Assembly (NCBI GenBank): GCA_017460515.1
Contig: JAFUAY010000012.1
Location: forward strand, 224,023-288,022
Source: Prevotella sp.
GTDB taxonomy: Bacteria; Bacteroidota; Bacteroidia; Bacteroidales; Bacteroidaceae
DNA: 64,000 nt
Direction of reading: 5' to 3'
The notes beneath the pieces are model-generated. The model saw only the letters and a list, made by a program, of their open reading frames with translations, made no database searches and was not told the DNA's origin. The position numbers were made by a program, and so were the translations under genes. Positions 62,848-64,000 of this stretch are shown piece by piece; the stretch's first letter is position 1; each line of letters opens with the position of its first letter.

Positions 62848-63290
62848 GTTTTAAACCTCTCACCAACAAATCCATCTCCGACTTCACCCACCATCAAGTC
62901 ATAGTGCTTGAACACTGGAGGCGTAGGAGAAAGGTCATAGTAGTCCATCTCGGCTACAGGCAAGCGGAAATAGACAAGTTTGTCGTAGCTGCTATAGAGA
63001 CGGGGAAGCACTGGATTGTTATCGTAGATCCACCGCTTGGTATCATCCTCTACGTCAAAGTTTACCATCCCAGAGCATCGTACAGACACGTTATCGTAAT
63101 ACGCCAGAACCTCGACATTAGGATTCTTCACAAGTTCACGATAAATAGCCTTTTCTTGTGAGGTTGCAAAGTAGAGTACATTACACTCCTGCTTCATAAT
63201 CTGAAAGATGCGCATTTTAGGAAGATTGCCCTCGCACGTAGCAAGGGCAATCTCTTTGTGGTTGCGCAGAAAATCTAATGCTTGCAGCAT
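62838..63290 (-). CDS. Pyridoxamine 5'-phosphate oxidase-like flavin protein
   Basis: The 150-residue protein starts at ATG 63290, 5 nt after the cupin stop. A GTG at 63302 is less likely. It has the split-barrel pattern ALATCEGNLPKMRIFQIM, VLYFATSQEKAIYRELVKNPN and VRCSGMVNFDVEDD. Such proteins bind FMN or F420; true PdxH activity is not implied. It is co-transcribed with the cupin. Confidence 0.86.
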   Translation of the reverse strand: MLQALDFLRNHKEIALATCEGNLPKMRIFQIMKQECNVLYFATSQEKAIYRELVKNPNVEVLAYYDNVSVRCSGMVNFDVEDDTKRWIYDNNPVLPRLYSSYDKLVYFRLPVAEMDYYDLSPTPPVFKHYDLMVGEVGDGFVGERFKTQS

Positions 63291-63295
63291 CGTGT

Positions 63296-63751
63296 TTACC
63301 ACTTCATTTCATCTTTCAGAATCACACCATCGGTCATAGGGCTGTCGGCTTCAGTGAAGGCATTGGCCTTGTACTGGATGCAAAGCATTGTCAGGTTCTC
63401 GCTGCCGGTGTTCTTCAGCGCACGCTTGCCATCGGGAGCGACGCGGATGATAGTACCCTCGCTGACAGGGAATATCTCACCGTCCACCTGATACTGACCC
63501 TCGCCCTTCAGAATGATATAAAGTTCCTCGTGAGTCTTATGGGTGTGTAGAAAACCGCTGTCCTGACCAGGAACGAGCGTCTGGAACGACAGTTCGCTGC
63601 CTGTAGCACCAACGGCCTGACCTGCGAATACCTTACCTTTCAAAGTAAAGTCAGGTCCCATCGGAAGCTCATGCTCAATAATCTCACTCATCTTACCTAC
63701 ACTCACTGCGGCATAATTCTTGCCATTCTTAATTGTCTCAATCTGTTTCAT
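63296..63751 (-). CDS. Cupin domain protein
   Basis: The 151-residue protein has one cupin domain with motif 1 HTHKTHEELYIILKGEGQYQ and motif 2 PDGKRALKNTGSENL. Substrate unknown. It is first in a cupin/PNPOx-like pair with a consensus promoter that contains a dyad. Confidence 0.88.
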   Translation of the reverse strand: MKQIETIKNGKNYAAVSVGKMSEIIEHELPMGPDFTLKGKVFAGQAVGATGSELSFQTLVPGQDSGFLHTHKTHEELYIILKGEGQYQVDGEIFPVSEGTIIRVAPDGKRALKNTGSENLTMLCIQYKANAFTEADSPMTDGVILKDEMKW

Positions 63752-63794
63752 AATTCTTATTCTTAAAAATTGTTGTTTATTCTGTTTGACGCTG

Positions 63795-63825
63795 CAAAGG
63801 TACGACGAATTTTTAATTCCTACAA
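63795..63825 (-). promoter_or_regulatory. Cupin gene promoter
   Basis: On the minus strand TTG (63825-63823), 20 nt, TACCTTTG (63802-63795) is a full -33/-7 match. Confidence 0.78.
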
Positions 63826-63867
63826 GAAGGCACGTTTTGGTGCCATAGTTACCAAAAAGTAGGAATT
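63807..63867. promoter_or_regulatory. Nested dyads between the cupin and a divergent gene
   Basis: GAATT-TTT-AATTC (63807-63819) lies between the -33 and -7 of the cupin promoter. AATTCCTAC (63815-63823) pairs with GTAGGAATT (63859-63867), and inside them TTTTGGT (63835-63841) pairs with ACCAAAA (63851-63857). This is a likely regulator-binding region. Otherwise the 220-nt gap is featureless. Confidence 0.5.
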
Positions 63868-63922
63868 GTGACGGAATCTGGCTTTGCTGAAAACCACTTT
63901 AACTCAGATTAACATAGTGTAA

Positions 63923-63954
63923 TTTGGTTATTCGGTTTCTTTTGGTTACTTTTG
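63923..63954 (+). promoter_or_regulatory. Promoter of the last, truncated gene
   Basis: TTTG (63923-63926), 20 nt, TACTTTTG (63947-63954) is a full match. Confidence 0.72.
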
Positions 63955-63971
63955 TGTCAAAATCAGAAGTT

Positions 63972-64000
63972 ATGGCAGATATTATAGCAGAATATTTGGC
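63972..64000 (+). CDS. Start of an unidentified gene
   Basis: ATG 63972 opens the frame MADIIAEYL before the window ends. It follows a consensus promoter by 17 nt. Nine residues are too few to name it. Confidence 0.5.

Overview
The window looks like a chromosomal segment of a Prevotella-type member of the Bacteroidota. The evidence is the gene content (NQR sodium pump, Bacteroidota-type IleS, DUF4296, DUF3256, DUF1015, DUF2461, SusR-like hybrid regulators and a periplasmic GH2 beta-galactosidase) and the promoters. At least ten intergenic regions carry TTG-N20-TAnnTTTG, the -33/-7 promoter of this phylum. There is one tRNA gene (Asp), no rRNA, no CRISPR array, no recognisable insertion sequence and no integrase.

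Layout. 1-3952 (minus): the 5' part of nqr (nqrA-B-C-D and the first codons of nqrE). 4094-11873 (plus): tamB and carB. 11975-25134 (minus): an acidic hypothetical protein, maf, kdsC, a DUF2520 protein, a nitroreductase, one plus-strand GNAT/FemAB-like gene, a DUF3256 protein, rsmE, a bifunctional-nuclease-like gene, a nucleoside MFS transporter, two overlapping genes (DUF4296 lipoprotein and a 76-residue protein), lspA, a DksA-like gene and ileS. 25455-35429: an outer-membrane barrel protein (minus), then kdsA, kdsD, a degenerate hybrid two-component regulator, a PLD-type cardiolipin synthase-like protein, ruvC, a twin ABC ATPase and a secreted protein (plus). 35492-41297: SPFH and NfeD membrane proteins, then a local regulatory cluster. 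That cluster holds two membrane-anchored regulators with a shared C-terminal HTH domain and two secreted lipocalin-like proteins. 41349-53712: a DMT transporter and truA, an EFR1-type ferredoxin, tRNA-Asp, an ECF sigma operon, lacZ, a DUF2461 protein, an acyl-ACP thioesterase, yigZ, a DUF1015 protein and a HIT protein. 53871-57274: a tandem pair of dCache sensors, the first kinase-dead and the second an intact histidine kinase. 57378-59657: a VapE/DUF3874 ATPase and a DUF6078 protein; the VapE gene is framed by mirror-image 12-bp repeat arrays. 59757-64000: small metabolic genes (TSCPD protein, nitroreductase, DUF1294, DUF4250-like, beta-carbonic anhydrase, PNPOx-like, cupin) and the start of one more plus-strand gene.

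The most interesting signals are these. (1) At 37.7-39.1 kb a TGCAAA hexamer recurs at 10/11/22-bp (whole helical turn) spacing upstream of three promoters. In the two promoters with a clear -33 element, the last hexamer ends exactly 9 nt before it. The array lies beside two genes for membrane-anchored HTH proteins, which suggests an autoregulated circuit. (2) Two signalling proteins (27.9-31.7 kb and 53.9-55.4 kb) have lost the kinase domain and carry Asp in place of the phospho-accepting His. The first also has Lys in place of the receiver Asp. (3) The window is unusually rich in short degenerate tandem repeats with 7-, 8-, 9-, 12- and 21/22-bp periods. One 9-bp family occurs in frame inside both ileS and lacZ. 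(4) The vapE-like gene is framed by inverted 12-bp repeat clusters.

All calls come from reading the sequence and from family knowledge. No database search was run.
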